64,000 nt of DNA, taken from Faecalimicrobium dakarense (GTDB taxonomy: Bacteria > Bacillota > Clostridia > Peptostreptococcales > Peptostreptococcaceae). Below, one piece after another: positions 63,103 through 64,000 of the stretch. The translations under genes and the position numbers were made by a program. The notes under the pieces were generated by a model, which was not told the origin of the DNA, ran no database searches, and was given only the letters and a program-made list of their open reading frames with translations. The stretch covers positions 1 through 64,000 of the forward strand of contig NZ_HG529233.1 of assembly GCF_000499525.1 (NCBI RefSeq), read 5' to 3'. Position 1 is the stretch's first letter, and each line of letters begins with the position of its first letter.

Positions 63103-64000
63103 ATGATAACTTTATATAAACATAGAGATATATTGGAAATTATAAATATAGCTATAGTTATATCAGTTCCATTGATATCTCTTATACTCTATAGAACATC
63201 TAAAATCACATCATTTCTTATTATATCTTTAATCTTCACTATAGAGTTAATATTTATAATATATTTATCAGAACAAGGGTACAAATATCCTATTGTAGCT
63301 AATATATTAATAAACGTTATTATAATCAAATCGACAATAATAAATCACATAAAATCAAATACCCTAGACATAAAAGAAGTTAAGCACAAGTTAAGAAAGA
63401 ACAAAAAAATTATTTCTAAATATATTAATGAAATAAATGTAGAATGTAACTTACAAAATAAGTATGAAGATAAAATCTTAAAATTAAATAAGGAAATAGA
63501 GAAAGCTATAGAGGAGTCAGAAACTCCTATATTTGTTATAGGAAGTAAAAAAGAAAACTTTTATAGCAATGAAGCATTTAAAGAATTTATAAAAGAAGAT
63601 AATGTTAGTAATGCAGAAAAAGATATATTTGCATATCTAAATTATAAGTTCATAAATAGCAATGAAATCATAGAAAGTATAAAATCTAAAAAACAAAACA
63701 GTATAAATCTTAATGCCTATGATGGTAAAATATACAGATTTGTAAGCTTTGCTAATAAAATTGACAATAAAAACATTCAGATATGCATGCTAAGTGATAT
63801 AACTCAAAGCACATTAATCCAACATAAGTTAATGGAAAGTGAAGAAAGATATAAAAAACTAATGGATATATTAAATGATGGAGTAATAATCCATAATATG
63901 AATACTGTAAGTTATGCAAATAACAAGGCTATAGAATTATTTAATCTAGATAATGAATCATTAGATAACATATTAGTAGACGATATGAAATTAAATATAA
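63103..64000 (+). CDS. Membrane PAS-domain sensor, probably a histidine kinase (partial, 3' end outside window)
   Basis: The frame is open from ATG 63103 to the window edge (299 codons). It begins with three or so hydrophobic segments (about residues 12-30, 36-57, 64-82), then a coiled helix (about 90-145), a PAS-like domain (TPIFVIGSKKENFYSNEAFKEF, in parts, ending ICMLSDITQ) and the start of a second PAS domain (ERYKKLMDILNDGVIIHN). This order is typical of sensor kinases. The catalytic part lies beyond the window, so kinase activity is inferred. Its closeness to sigK makes a role in sporulation phosphorelay possible, not shown. Confidence 0.75.
   Translation, partial: MITLYKHRDILEIINIAIVISVPLISLILYRTSKITSFLIISLIFTIELIFIIYLSEQGYKYPIVANILINVIIIKSTIINHIKSNTLDIKEVKHKLRKNKKIISKYINEINVECNLQNKYEDKILKLNKEIEKAIEESETPIFVIGSKKENFYSNEAFKEFIKEDNVSNAEKDIFAYLNYKFINSNEIIESIKSKKQNSINLNAYDGKIYRFVSFANKIDNKNIQICMLSDITQSTLIQHKLMESEERYKKLMDILNDGVIIHNMNTVSYANNKAIELFNLDNESLDNILVDDMKLNI

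Noticed and set aside
1-64000. tRNA, rRNA, CRISPR arrays, riboswitches, insertion sequences
   Set aside because: I looked for their signatures on both strands and saw none that I could support. A covariance-model search would be needed to exclude weak structured RNAs.

Overview
The window reads as chromosomal DNA of a low-GC, spore-forming Firmicute of the class Clostridia, most likely family Peptostreptococcaceae (the Clostridioides / Paraclostridium / Romboutsia group). Evidence is the AT-rich codon use, a dense set of sporulation genes (spoVM, ylbJ, spoIIIAA-AH, spoIVB, spo0A, spoIIM, sigK), a FabK-type enoyl-ACP reductase in a FapR-controlled fatty-acid operon, and gene order that follows conserved Firmicute blocks. 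I cannot name the species from the sequence. I saw no rRNA, tRNA, CRISPR, transposase or phage genes.

Layout. 1-6200: rsgA-rpe-thiN, a flavodoxin, a small membrane protein, spoVM, rpmB (minus strand), asp23-fakA. 6200-15080: recG-rsmD-coaD, a coiled-coil gene, ylbJ and tmcAL on the minus strand, ackA, yceD(DUF177)-rpmF. 15170-22105: fapR-plsX-fabH-fabK-fabD-fabG-acpP-fabF behind a sigma-A promoter and a clear FapR operator. 22280-27990: a sucrose PTS cassette (lacI-type regulator, scrA, scrB, scrK, IIA-Glc), the most accessory-looking part. 28000-33270: spoIIIAA-AH. 33271-42654: asp23 paralogue, nusB, an M22 glycoprotease homologue, xseA-xseB-ispA, a DUF212 membrane protein, dxs-tlyA-recN. 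42749-46134: spoIVB, spo0A and cca. 46270-53025: steA-steB, two glycan/lipid-carrier enzymes, a DUF3866 protein, a Nudix hydrolase, spoIIM and an XerD-like protein. 53050-56540: deoB-punA-pdp nucleoside salvage. 56648-64000: mltG, trmR, a U32 protein, udk, a class B PBP, sigK, and the start of a membrane PAS-domain sensor that runs off the end.

Working logic. The window joins housekeeping (ribosome maturation, fatty-acid and isoprenoid synthesis, DNA repair, nucleoside salvage) with much of the sporulation programme: Spo0A as master regulator, the SpoIIIA channel, the SpoIVB signalling protease, SpoIIM engulfment, and sigma-K in the late mother cell. The spo0A promoter shows a near-ideal sigma-H match overlapping an exact 0A box.

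Most notable. (1) Six otherwise normal conserved genes (rsmD, recN, spoIVB, cca, steB, sigK) each carry one frame break at an A or T run, always in the same direction; homopolymer under-calling is the simplest reading, but three sites fall exactly on canonical -1 slippery heptamers. (2) The XerD-like protein has lost three catalytic residues while keeping the tyrosine. (3) The U32 protein lacks three of the four expected Fe-S cysteines. (4) spoIIM and the class B PBP gene each have their Shine-Dalgarno sequence buried in a perfect 10-bp hairpin stem. (5) A recN...steA-steB...Nudix...xerD order matches the actinobacterial arrangement, here with sporulation genes inserted.
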